Below are positions 8,260 through 15,481 of a DNA stretch of 64,000 nt, piece by piece. The notes under the pieces were generated by a model. The model was not told the origin of the DNA. It searched no databases and saw only the letters and a program-made list of their open reading frames with translations. How positions within the stretch are numbered: position 1 is the stretch's first letter; each line of letters opens with the position of its first letter. The stretch comes from Phycisphaerae bacterium (GTDB taxonomy: Bacteria; Planctomycetota; Phycisphaerae; UBA1845). Location of the stretch: positions 9,861 through 73,860 of the forward strand of contig BQJS01000001.1 in assembly GCA_021604825.1 (NCBI GenBank). Reading direction: 5' to 3'. A program made the translations under genes and the position numbers.

Positions 8260-9123
8260 ATGCCCACACGTGTTGTCGAAAAAACGGTCGGAGACTATCG
8301 AGTCGTTGGATATTCGCTCGCTGGCGAGGAAACCACCATCGCCCTCCCGGAACTCAATATCTGTTTTGACGCGGGGCGGGCCCCCCGCGAGATCATCGCG
8401 ATTGACACGCTTTGCCTGTCTCACGGCCACATGGACCATGCGGCTGGCGTACCTTACTACCTCTCACAGAGAGCTTTCGTTGGCACATCTCCGGGCAAAG
8501 TTGTCATGCACCGTGGGTTGATCGGTTCGTTTGAGAGGCTCATGGAGTGTTGGGCAGAGATCGAGCGGCACCCCTCGCCCGTGGAGTTTTTCGGTCTCAC
8601 CGATGGCGAGCAAATGCCACTGCGTCGCAACCTCGCCCTCAAAGCCTTCGACGTGAACCATGCTGCCCATGCCTTGGGCTTTTCGATGATCGAGACGCGC
8701 CACAAGTTAAAATCCGAGTACAGCGACCGTACGGGTCCGCAACTCGTCGAACTCAAGAAGCAGGGCATCAGCATTCAGGACAGCGTCGAAGTGCCGCTCG
8801 TTGCGTACTGCGGCGACAGTGCAGACGGCAGTTACTTCGACCTCGACCACGTTCGCAATGCGCAACTGCTCATTATGGAATGCACGTTTTTTGATAGCGA
8901 CCACCTCGTCCGCGCCAAAGCCGGTAGGCACCTGCACGTCCGCGAACTGCCCGACATCTTGAGTCGCATCCACTCGCCCAACATTCTCCTCACCCACGTC
9001 ACCCGGCGCACGGCATTGGGTGCAGCCAAACGCATCCTTCAAAAGATCATCTCCGAAAGCGACTTCGACCGCGTCACGATGCTCATGGATCGCCCGCCGC
9101 GAACGCCGCGCCGCCCGGGGTAA
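8260..9123 (+). CDS. RNase Z-like metallo-beta-lactamase-fold hydrolase
   Basis: The 287-residue protein contains the metal-binding motif LSHGHMDHAAG near residue 53 (HxHxDH), a later His (DVNHAAHALGF, about 132), YCGDSADG with the metal-bridging Asp near 190, and LTHVTRR near 248. The order and spacing match the tRNase Z / ElaC group, more like the short plant-type variants than E. coli ElaC. The likely role is tRNA 3'-end maturation, but another beta-lactamase-fold phosphodiesterase activity cannot be excluded. It is transcribed alone. Confidence 0.8.
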   Translation: MPTRVVEKTVGDYRVVGYSLAGEETTIALPELNICFDAGRAPREIIAIDTLCLSHGHMDHAAGVPYYLSQRAFVGTSPGKVVMHRGLIGSFERLMECWAEIERHPSPVEFFGLTDGEQMPLRRNLALKAFDVNHAAHALGFSMIETRHKLKSEYSDRTGPQLVELKKQGISIQDSVEVPLVAYCGDSADGSYFDLDHVRNAQLLIMECTFFDSDHLVRAKAGRHLHVRELPDILSRIHSPNILLTHVTRRTALGAAKRILQKIISESDFDRVTMLMDRPPRTPRRPG

Positions 9124-9291
9124 GATTTATTTCAACTTTCCCCGCAACACGCCCAAACCCCTTTGCCAGCCCTGAAATGCCGACAATTCTTGTGGGGAAA
9201 AACAGGTCCGAATAATCGATCAAGTCAAAAATCCGAGCGACCGATAACACGTGTGCAACAGAAACTTTCACTCTTCCAATGGAGAAACACG

Positions 9292-9387
9292 ATGGATCTT
9301 TCACTGCTTTTTACCGACCTGTTCGGCGGCGTGCTTGGCTTGGTTCGCTCGTTGTTTGAGCTTTTCTTGGGCACCAGCCTCATCTAA
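9292..9387 (+). CDS. 31-residue hydrophobic peptide gene
   Basis: An ATG seven bases after GGAG (9281-9284) opens a 31-codon frame rich in Leu and Phe, with one Asp, one Arg and one Glu spaced so that an amphipathic or membrane-spanning helix is likely. A clean intrinsic terminator follows at 9421-9449. The combination of ribosome binding site, short hydrophobic frame and dedicated terminator argues for a real small-protein gene. Candidates are a type I toxin-like peptide or a small membrane regulator. I see no antisense RNA promoter. Confidence 0.55.
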   Translation: MDLSLLFTDLFGGVLGLVRSLFELFLGTSLI

Positions 9388-9420
9388 GACGCTTTGCAAT
9401 AAAAGAATCAAAATGGCGGT

Positions 9421-9449
9421 GCGGCGTTTGACGTCTGCGCCGCTTTTTT
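9421..9449 (+). terminator. Rho-independent terminator of the small peptide gene
   Basis: GCGGCG (9421-9426) pairs with CGCCGC (9438-9443) across an 11-base loop and is followed by six T residues. Confidence 0.8.
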
Positions 9450-9487
9450 ATGCGCGCAACGGTAGTGCATCGCGATGACCCAATGCC

Positions 9488-9570
9488 GTCATTCCCGCGC
9501 ACGCGGGGATCCAGGAGAATGCGAAGTTGGCCAAGGTGACTTTGGGATCCCAGTTCTGCACAGGGATGAC
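9488..9570. repeat. Second MITE-like element, shorter and degenerate
   Basis: The left end (9488-9514) matches the 27-bp unit found at 304 and 426. The right end is a diverged inverted copy, ending CAGGGATGAC at 9570, with GGATCCCA near 9545. The element spans about 83 bp between the small-peptide terminator and the end of the sigma-54 activator gene. Confidence 0.65.
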
Positions 9571-9602
9571 AAGAAAAACGCTGCGGTTGAATGCGGATTG
9601 CT

Positions 9603-11147
9603 CTAATCGTTCGATTCGGGCTTTTCGATTTGGTATTTCTTGACGCGATAGCGCAAGTTGTCGCGGCTGATGTTGAGCGACTGGGCTGCTTTGGTTTGAT
9701 TCCAGCCGTTCTCCGACAGAGCTTGCACAATCATCGCCCGCTCGTACCCGCGCAGTCCCGTTTCCATTGACGAGCTAATCAACTCACTCGTCTCGCCCAC
9801 GATTTCGCGAGGGACGTGCATCGGCAAAATCTCCCCACCGTCACACATCAGGACCATTCGTTCAACGACGTTTTGCAATTCGCGAATGTTGCCTGGCCAA
9901 CTGTGCGACGTCAGCAGTGCAGCTACTTCCGTTGAAACCGTCGGCACGCCGACCCCCAAATCTTTCGCCGAGACATCCACGAAATTTTGCACCAGCATCG
10001 CGATGTCTTCGCGTCGTTGGCGGAGTGGCGGCAGATGAATCGGGAATACATTCAAGCGGTAATACAAGTCTTCGCGAAACTCACCGTCGGCGATTGCAGC
10101 TTTCAAATCGCGATTGGTCGCAGCGATCACGCGCACATCGCACGCCACGGTCGCCGTCCCACCCACGCGAACGAATTCTTTTTCCTGCAACACGCGCAGC
10201 AGCTTCACCTGGGTGGCCGCGGATATGTCGCCAATCTCATCGAGGAAAAGCGTGCCACCACTGGCCAACTCAAAGCGCCCTAGCTTCTTTGCAATCGCCC
10301 CAGTGAATGCACCCTTCTCGTGCCCGAACAGTTCACTCTCCAGAAGTGTTTCGCTAAGCGCTGCGCAGTTGATTCCAATGAACGGTTTGTCGGATCGCGG
10401 TGAGACGTCGTGAATGTGGCGGGCGGTTAGTTCCTTGCCCGTGCCCGTTTCACCCAAGAGCAGCACGGTGGCAGTACTTTTTGCTACCCGTTCACAGAGC
10501 AGCAACACTTCGTGCAGCGCCTCGCTTTGGCCAATGATCCCCGCCGGTGTCATTGATGACGACGTGCGCAGGCCTTCATTTTCAAGCATCAACCGTTGGT
10601 GTACGCAAGCATTGTCCAGCGCCGAAGCAGCCAGCGCCGCAAACAGGCTCAAGGTTTCGAGATCAGAGTCAGCAAAATCGCCACCGGCTCGATTGATGAC
10701 CTCAACCACGCCGATGACTTCACCGCGAAAAATCATCGGTGCTGCGATCATCTCCCGCGTGACGAAGGCGCTCTTCTGATCGATCCCTTTGAAAAACTTC
10801 GGATCGGTGGCGACATCGCGAACGATCTCAGCCAGCCCCCGATCGATCACCCGACCGGCGATGCCAAGCTTGGCGTCGAACTCTTGCCCAATCAGTTCGG
10901 CGCCAACCGGGCCCGCCGCGGCTGAGAACACCAGCTTTTCGCGCCGTTTGTCGAGGGCCAAAACACTACTCGCCTCAGCCTGCATGATCTTCGTCGCAGC
11001 CTGTGCAATCCCATTGAGAACGCTATTGGGGTCGAGGGAGGCCATGATCATCGAAAGCACATCGACGATTTCATTCCAGGAATCGCCGGTGATACTCCGA
11101 GAGCCATGCTTCATCGCGTCGGAAAGAGATGGATCGGGCGTGGACAT
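9603..11147 (-). CDS. GAF-domain sigma-54-dependent transcriptional activator
   Basis: The 514-residue protein has a GAF sensor domain (about residues 40-185), an AAA+ domain (about 205-430) with Walker A GETGTGKE, the sigma-54 contact motif EKGAFTGA, Walker B GGTLFLDEIGDI and an arginine-finger region, and a Fis-type helix-turn-helix at the end (SENGWNQTKAAQSLNISRDNLRY). This is the NifA/NorR-like architecture without a receiver domain, so a small ligand or redox state rather than a histidine kinase probably controls it. ATG 11147 was preferred over GTG 11156. I found no convincing -24/-12 promoter nearby, so the targets are unknown. Confidence 0.93.
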   Translation of the reverse strand: MSTPDPSLSDAMKHGSRSITGDSWNEIVDVLSMIMASLDPNSVLNGIAQAATKIMQAEASSVLALDKRREKLVFSAAAGPVGAELIGQEFDAKLGIAGRVIDRGLAEIVRDVATDPKFFKGIDQKSAFVTREMIAAPMIFRGEVIGVVEVINRAGGDFADSDLETLSLFAALAASALDNACVHQRLMLENEGLRTSSSMTPAGIIGQSEALHEVLLLCERVAKSTATVLLLGETGTGKELTARHIHDVSPRSDKPFIGINCAALSETLLESELFGHEKGAFTGAIAKKLGRFELASGGTLFLDEIGDISAATQVKLLRVLQEKEFVRVGGTATVACDVRVIAATNRDLKAAIADGEFREDLYYRLNVFPIHLPPLRQRREDIAMLVQNFVDVSAKDLGVGVPTVSTEVAALLTSHSWPGNIRELQNVVERMVLMCDGGEILPMHVPREIVGETSELISSSMETGLRGYERAMIVQALSENGWNQTKAAQSLNISRDNLRYRVKKYQIEKPESND

Positions 11148-11353
11148 GCGAAACACTATACCGGATTCAAGCCGAATCGTGCATTTTCAATCAAAATGGG
11201 GGCAGATTGCGAGTCTATACCACCCTTCCCCAAACTCAGTCTGATGGACGCCCAATTAGGCAAGTATCGCTGAATAGCTTGTTTAATTCCGCAACGAATA
11301 ATACAAGAATTCAATTGTTGTCCGGAGCACTTCAGCGAATCAGGAATTCAACC

Positions 11354-11953
11354 GTGATTATCAGGCTCGCCAGAGAATCAGACGCGGCTGCGTGCTTGCA
11401 GATTTACGAATCCATCGTGCGGGAAACGGCGATCTCATTCGAGGAGATTGCGCCGACGGTTGATGAGATGTCCGAACGGATTCGCACGACGATCAAGAAC
11501 CATCCATGGTTAGTCTGCTGCGAGCCTGACGCCAAACCAGGTCGACCAGTAGCAGGGTATGCGTACGCAGGAGCACATCGGGCGAGGGCGGCGTATCGTT
11601 GGACGGTTGAATCGGCGATTTATGTTGATCATGGATGTCGCGGACGGGGCGCTGGGCGGCAGCTATATACAGCCCTATTCAACATTCTCCGCTTGCAAGG
11701 TTACCGCACAGTCGTCGCGGGCGCAACGCTACCAAACGATTCCAGCATTGCATTTCATGGTCAACTCGGTTTTGAGACAATCGGCGTGTTTCACAATGTC
11801 GGTTTCAAATTTGGTCGATGGCACAATACGCAATGGTTCGAGCTGGATTTGAAAACAAATCATGCCCCAAGCGAACCGATACCGTTGTCAATGCTCGACG
11901 AGAATGGCGAGATCGCGAGGGTCATTGGCGATTCACTCCCACCAATGGAATAG
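11354..11953 (+). CDS. GNAT N-acetyltransferase of the phosphinothricin/methionine sulfone type
   Basis: The 199-residue product begins IIRLARESDAAACLQIYESIVRE and has the acetyl-CoA loop GCRGRGAGRQLY near residue 100, followed by the family-specific LPNDSSIAFHGQLGFE and a WHNTQWFELDL terminus. This arrangement fits the Pat/MnaT branch, which acetylates L-methionine sulfone, sulfoximine or phosphinothricin-like amino acids. GTG 11354 with AGGA eight bases upstream marks the domain boundary; the frame upstream carries no family sequence. Confidence 0.85.
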   Translation: MIIRLARESDAAACLQIYESIVRETAISFEEIAPTVDEMSERIRTTIKNHPWLVCCEPDAKPGRPVAGYAYAGAHRARAAYRWTVESAIYVDHGCRGRGAGRQLYTALFNILRLQGYRTVVAGATLPNDSSIAFHGQLGFETIGVFHNVGFKFGRWHNTQWFELDLKTNHAPSEPIPLSMLDENGEIARVIGDSLPPME

Positions 11954-11989
11954 TGTGTCGCGCGACTCGATTCTCATTGTCTTTGTGCG

Positions 11990-12586
11990 CTACGGGAGAA
12001 TCTCGACAGAGTCGCCGAGTCGCAGGACGTTGAACAACTCTTCCACATCACGATCGTCGAGCGCGATGCAGCCAGCCGTCCAATCAGAGCGGTTGCCATT
12101 TCCGTGGATACCAATTCCGCCACCAAGTGACGTCGTCCAAATCGGACATCGTTGATCTTGATGGGCGGCCATGATTCCGGAGTATTCGCCGACACTGATC
12201 AGTCCGGAACGTCGCGCGCGCGTTGCGGCTGGCGGGTCCGGATAATTGATGCCCATGAAACGCGAGTACGCGCTGTCGGGGTTCTTGGTGCAGATGCGAA
12301 AGCGCCCGAGCGGTGTGCGTCCGTCGCCTTCGACCATTTTCTGCCCGACGGGATTGAACCCCAGGGCGATGTCATACGTTCTTACCAGATCGTCACCATC
12401 GAACAAATGCAGCTTTCGTGCTGACTTGAGGACCACCACTCGAGGCTTGTCGAGTTCGAGGCGGCTGGGCATTTCGACTTGAACGCTGGCCGCGTTGCCA
12501 ACGACAACCACGGCCGCACTGAATATCCCCAGTATCGCTGCGAACAGGTAATAGTGAACTGGTTTGAGGATACGTTTGAAGTTCAT
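11990..12586 (-). CDS. L,D-transpeptidase (YkuD domain) with N-terminal membrane anchor
   Basis: The 198-residue protein has a hydrophobic N-terminus (YLFAAILGIFSAAVVVVG) acting as signal anchor, followed by a YkuD catalytic domain. GDGRTPLGRFRI, GIGIHGNG and the catalytic SDWTAGCIALDDRDVEEL are all present, with Cys in the S/T-x-GC-I motif. Such enzymes make 3-3 or lipoprotein cross-links in peptidoglycan, consistent with planctomycetes having peptidoglycan. The start is ATG 12586; the upstream frame reads non-protein-like sequence. Confidence 0.9.
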   Translation of the reverse strand: MNFKRILKPVHYYLFAAILGIFSAAVVVVGNAASVQVEMPSRLELDKPRVVVLKSARKLHLFDGDDLVRTYDIALGFNPVGQKMVEGDGRTPLGRFRICTKNPDSAYSRFMGINYPDPPAATRARRSGLISVGEYSGIMAAHQDQRCPIWTTSLGGGIGIHGNGNRSDWTAGCIALDDRDVEELFNVLRLGDSVEILP

Positions 12587-12808
12587 GGGTAAATAGGCGG
12601 CCAGGCCAACGCCTGATAGGCCGAATGGTTTATGGTTTAATATTTGAAACGACGGCCGGATTTGAAACAAAACAGGACTTCAACGCGTGCAATCCTTTGC
12701 TCTGGGCTCTTGAACGGCGTAGCATGTTTCGCGTCCCCAATGGATGAACTGCTGGCGTTCGTGAGTCGATTAAGTATTCAATTGATATCAAGAGGATAAC
12801 TCGCAAGG

Positions 12809-13414
12809 GTGAACGCGCCAACCGATGAACAACTTCTCGCGTCACACTTGTCGGGCGACGAGGGCGCTTTCCGCACACTAGTCGAGCGCCACTCGACCGA
12901 ACTCTTTCAATTTGTCTATCGCTTCACCAACCGCAAGTCGGCGGCTGAAGATGTTGTGCAGGATACCTTCATTCAGGTTCACTTAGCCGGTCAGAGTTTT
13001 GATACCAATCGGCGTTTCAAGCCCTGGCTCTTCACCATCGCCGCCAACAAAGCCCGCGACCACCTGCGAAGTCGGACGCGCAAGCGCGAAGTTCCCCTCG
13101 ATGCCCAGGTTGGCGGTGACGATGACGACGGACAGCGCTTCCTCGACCTGCTCGCCGATGAAATCACATCGCCCACCGCCCAGCTTGAAGATGCCGAACA
13201 GTCGAAATTTGTGCAGGGGGTGGTCGAAGAGATGCCGGCCCATCTGAGCGAGATTTTGATCCTGGCGTACTTTCATCGCTTCCCGTATCGCGATATCGCC
13301 GAGATGCTCGACATCCCGCTGGGCACGGTCAAGAGCCGCCTCCACGCGGCTGTCGCCCAATTCGGGACGCTCTATCGCCAACGGGCTGGCCCATCACAAG
13401 ACGACCCCGGTTAG
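12809..13414 (+). CDS. ECF-type RNA polymerase sigma factor
   Basis: The 201-residue protein has sigma region 2 at about residues 20-95 (ELFQFVYRFTNRKSAAEDVVQDTFIQ, then FKPWLFTIAANKARDHLRSR) and region 4 at about 140-190 (PYRDIAEMLDIPLGTVKSRLHAAV). An acidic DDDDG linker lies between. A GTG start is preceded by GAGGATAA. It directly precedes the anti-sigma/pseudopilin fusion gene at 13614, so the two presumably form a sigma/anti-sigma pair. Confidence 0.93.
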   Translation: MNAPTDEQLLASHLSGDEGAFRTLVERHSTELFQFVYRFTNRKSAAEDVVQDTFIQVHLAGQSFDTNRRFKPWLFTIAANKARDHLRSRTRKREVPLDAQVGGDDDDGQRFLDLLADEITSPTAQLEDAEQSKFVQGVVEEMPAHLSEILILAYFHRFPYRDIAEMLDIPLGTVKSRLHAAVAQFGTLYRQRAGPSQDDPG

Positions 13415-13434
13415 TCAAGAGCTCCGATAATGCG

Positions 13435-13465
13435 GGTGCCCCGTCCTTTCAGGGTGGGGGACTGA
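13435..13465 (+). repeat. Hairpin repeat, copy 2
   Basis: 31 bp. CCCCGTCCT pairs with AGGGTGGGG around a TTC loop using two G-U pairs. It lies between the sigma factor gene and the anti-sigma fusion gene. Confidence 0.8.
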
Positions 13466-13613
13466 TCGATCATTGAAGGCACCCAACTAAAGCCAAAATG
13501 AAACCCAAAAAGAAAAACCACCAGACCCGAACCACCGCCCAGCCATGCCCGTATGTACAACGTGTGTCGGGTTCCGATCGTGAATCTGGGTCCGTTCGAT
13601 GAGAATCTAAGAA

Positions 13614-14579
13614 ATGCCGCAGATAAACGAAGACAGCATAATTCCATACATCCTGGGGACGCTCTCTGAAGTTGAGATGGCGTCCTTTGAGTCGACGTTG
13701 GCGACCGACGCGGTGTTGGCCCAAAAAGTTGATGCTGCTCGGCGCACCCTGGCGCCCCTCGATGCTTGGAAAGCGCCGCTGCCTCCGACCACATTGGTCG
13801 ACAACATCCTCATCCAAGCCACCATGACGACTCCGCTGGAGTATGTCGCGTCGTCGTCGGCAATGAGCCCGACAGACTCACAGCCAACCGGCGGGCGAAA
13901 TCGATTCCGTCTTCGTGAACTTATCGCCATCGCCGCGTGTATCGCGTTAATGGTCAGCCTATACATTCCCAGCATGAGTTCGATGCGTCAGAAGCAATTG
14001 CGGAACGCCTGCCAGGTGAACATGGCTGGGTTCGGGCAAGGCTTGATGACTTACGCAAATGAGAACAACGGGAACATGCCAAGTGTTGGTATGTCGCCCA
14101 ACAGCAATTGGCTAAACGATCCGAATCGTCGCCACCTCCTTCCGGCGGTTCGGCATCGTTTTGTCCTTCCCAAACATTTGATTTGCCCCGCGGCTGACGG
14201 CACGATCGACGAAGCGGCTACGATGAAGAACATCGAAGGCTTCCTCCGCCGTACCGATCTGCCGTTCTGGGCTGTCCCCAATGCCAACGGGCCGGTGCCT
14301 AGAATCAACATTCGCATCAACGTGCCACTCGCTGCCGACGCCAATCCGCTTTTTCAAGATGGAAAATTCAACCGGGGTGTCGACGGCACGCTAACGCCCA
14401 ACTCGCGCACTCATGGCGGTAAAGGTCAGAACGTCCTCTTCAACGACGGTTCAACCCGATTTATCAAGACGCCGATCCTCGACCAGAATGACGACAATAT
14501 CTGGACTGCCAACGACATCGAGGAATACCAAGGCACCGAAGCGCAACAGAGCGCCACCGACGCATTCCTGACGCCATAA
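13614..14579 (+). CDS. Anti-sigma-like protein fused to a pseudopilin-type domain
   Basis: 321 residues. Residues 1-70 (IIPYILGTLSEVEMASFEST... through TLVDNILI) match the cytoplasmic part of RskA-type anti-sigma factors, including the YxLGxLS-x-E-x-x-x-FE signature, but without zinc ligands. A transmembrane helix follows at about 102-121 (ELIAIAACIALMVSLYIPSM). Immediately after it, the sequence (RQKQLRNACQVNMAGFGQG, TYANENNGNMP) follows the planctomycete prepilin H-X9-DG pattern, and near the end GQNVLFNDGSTRFI is the DG box. No GFTLVE leader is present. I infer an anti-sigma factor of the preceding sigma whose periplasmic sensor derives from a pseudopilin. Confidence 0.75.
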   Translation: MPQINEDSIIPYILGTLSEVEMASFESTLATDAVLAQKVDAARRTLAPLDAWKAPLPPTTLVDNILIQATMTTPLEYVASSSAMSPTDSQPTGGRNRFRLRELIAIAACIALMVSLYIPSMSSMRQKQLRNACQVNMAGFGQGLMTYANENNGNMPSVGMSPNSNWLNDPNRRHLLPAVRHRFVLPKHLICPAADGTIDEAATMKNIEGFLRRTDLPFWAVPNANGPVPRINIRINVPLAADANPLFQDGKFNRGVDGTLTPNSRTHGGKGQNVLFNDGSTRFIKTPILDQNDDNIWTANDIEEYQGTEAQQSATDAFLTP

Positions 14580-14615
14580 TTCAGAATTGAAAATCAAAGT
14601 GCTTAAGTGAATTGG

Positions 14616-14645
14616 GTGCCCCGCCCTTCAGGGTAGGGAACTGAC
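14616..14645 (+). repeat. Hairpin repeat, copy 3
   Basis: 30 bp, GGTGCCCCGCCC arm with a slightly degenerate second arm (GGGTAGGGAACTGA). It lies just behind the fusion gene, so copies 2 and 3 bracket that gene. Confidence 0.75.
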
Positions 14646-14670
14646 AGAAAACGCGCAACCGGAATCCAAA

Positions 14671-15453
14671 TCAACCGCGCCAGTTAGGATTCCGCTTCTC
14701 CAAGAAGGCCTTCAATCCCTCCTGACCTTCATCTGACGCCCGCAGTTTGGCGATTTGCTTTGTCATACTCGCAAGCGCCTCATCGAAATCACCGCCGCGC
14801 GACCCGCGAATAATTGCCTTACATGCGGCGACCGCGCATGGGCCAGTCTCTTTGATCGCTTCTACTATCCGGCCAATCTCCTCATCCAACCCGTCAGCCG
14901 ATTCGACCGTTTCTGCGACCAGCCCTACGCGCTTCGCCTCATCGCCACCAAATCGCTCGGCCGTCAGTGCGTATCGCTGCACAGCAGACGGTTGCATCTT
15001 CTCCGTCAAGAAAGGCATGATGATCGCCGGCGCAATCCCCAGCTTCACTTCGCTCAGGCAGAACACAGCGCGTTCCAACGCAACGGCCACATCGCACGCC
15101 GCCACCAAGCCGATCCCGCCGCCAAAGACGGCGCCATGCACGCGGGCGATTGTTGGCTTGGGGCAGCATCGAATCGTGTTGAGCATCGAAGCCAGTTGTC
15201 CGGCGTCGGCTACGTTTTCGTCAAAGGTGTAGTCCACCATCTTCTGCATCCAGTTCAAATCGGCACCGGCGCAGAATGATTTACCTTCGCCCGAAAGTAC
15301 GATCGCCCTCACATCGTCGCGATTGCCCAATTCGTGAAACGCATCCGCCAACTGCTCGATGACGTTTTCGTTAAACGCGTTGTGCAAATCAGGGCGGCGC
15401 ATTTGCACATACCCGACGTGATCTGAAATTAATTGTTCTACGAATACTTTCAT
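14671..15453 (-). CDS. Enoyl-CoA hydratase/isomerase family protein, probable methylglutaconyl-CoA hydratase
   Basis: The 260-residue crotonase-fold protein has the oxyanion-hole segments GEGKSFCAGADLNWM (about residue 55-70) and VHGAVFGGGIGLVAACD (about 105-120) and a C-terminal LEKRNPNW ending typical of LiuC/AUH-like members. It hydrates an enoyl-CoA. Assignment to methylglutaconyl-CoA in leucine degradation rests on its operon with the carboxylase gene at 17712. ATG 15453 begins 28 bp after the stop of the SusD-like gene. Confidence 0.8.
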   Translation of the reverse strand: MKVFVEQLISDHVGYVQMRRPDLHNAFNENVIEQLADAFHELGNRDDVRAIVLSGEGKSFCAGADLNWMQKMVDYTFDENVADAGQLASMLNTIRCCPKPTIARVHGAVFGGGIGLVAACDVAVALERAVFCLSEVKLGIAPAIIMPFLTEKMQPSAVQRYALTAERFGGDEAKRVGLVAETVESADGLDEEIGRIVEAIKETGPCAVAACKAIIRGSRGGDFDEALASMTKQIAKLRASDEGQEGLKAFLEKRNPNWRG

Positions 15454-15481
15454 GCCATTGTCTTTGGTTGAAGCGTTACAG

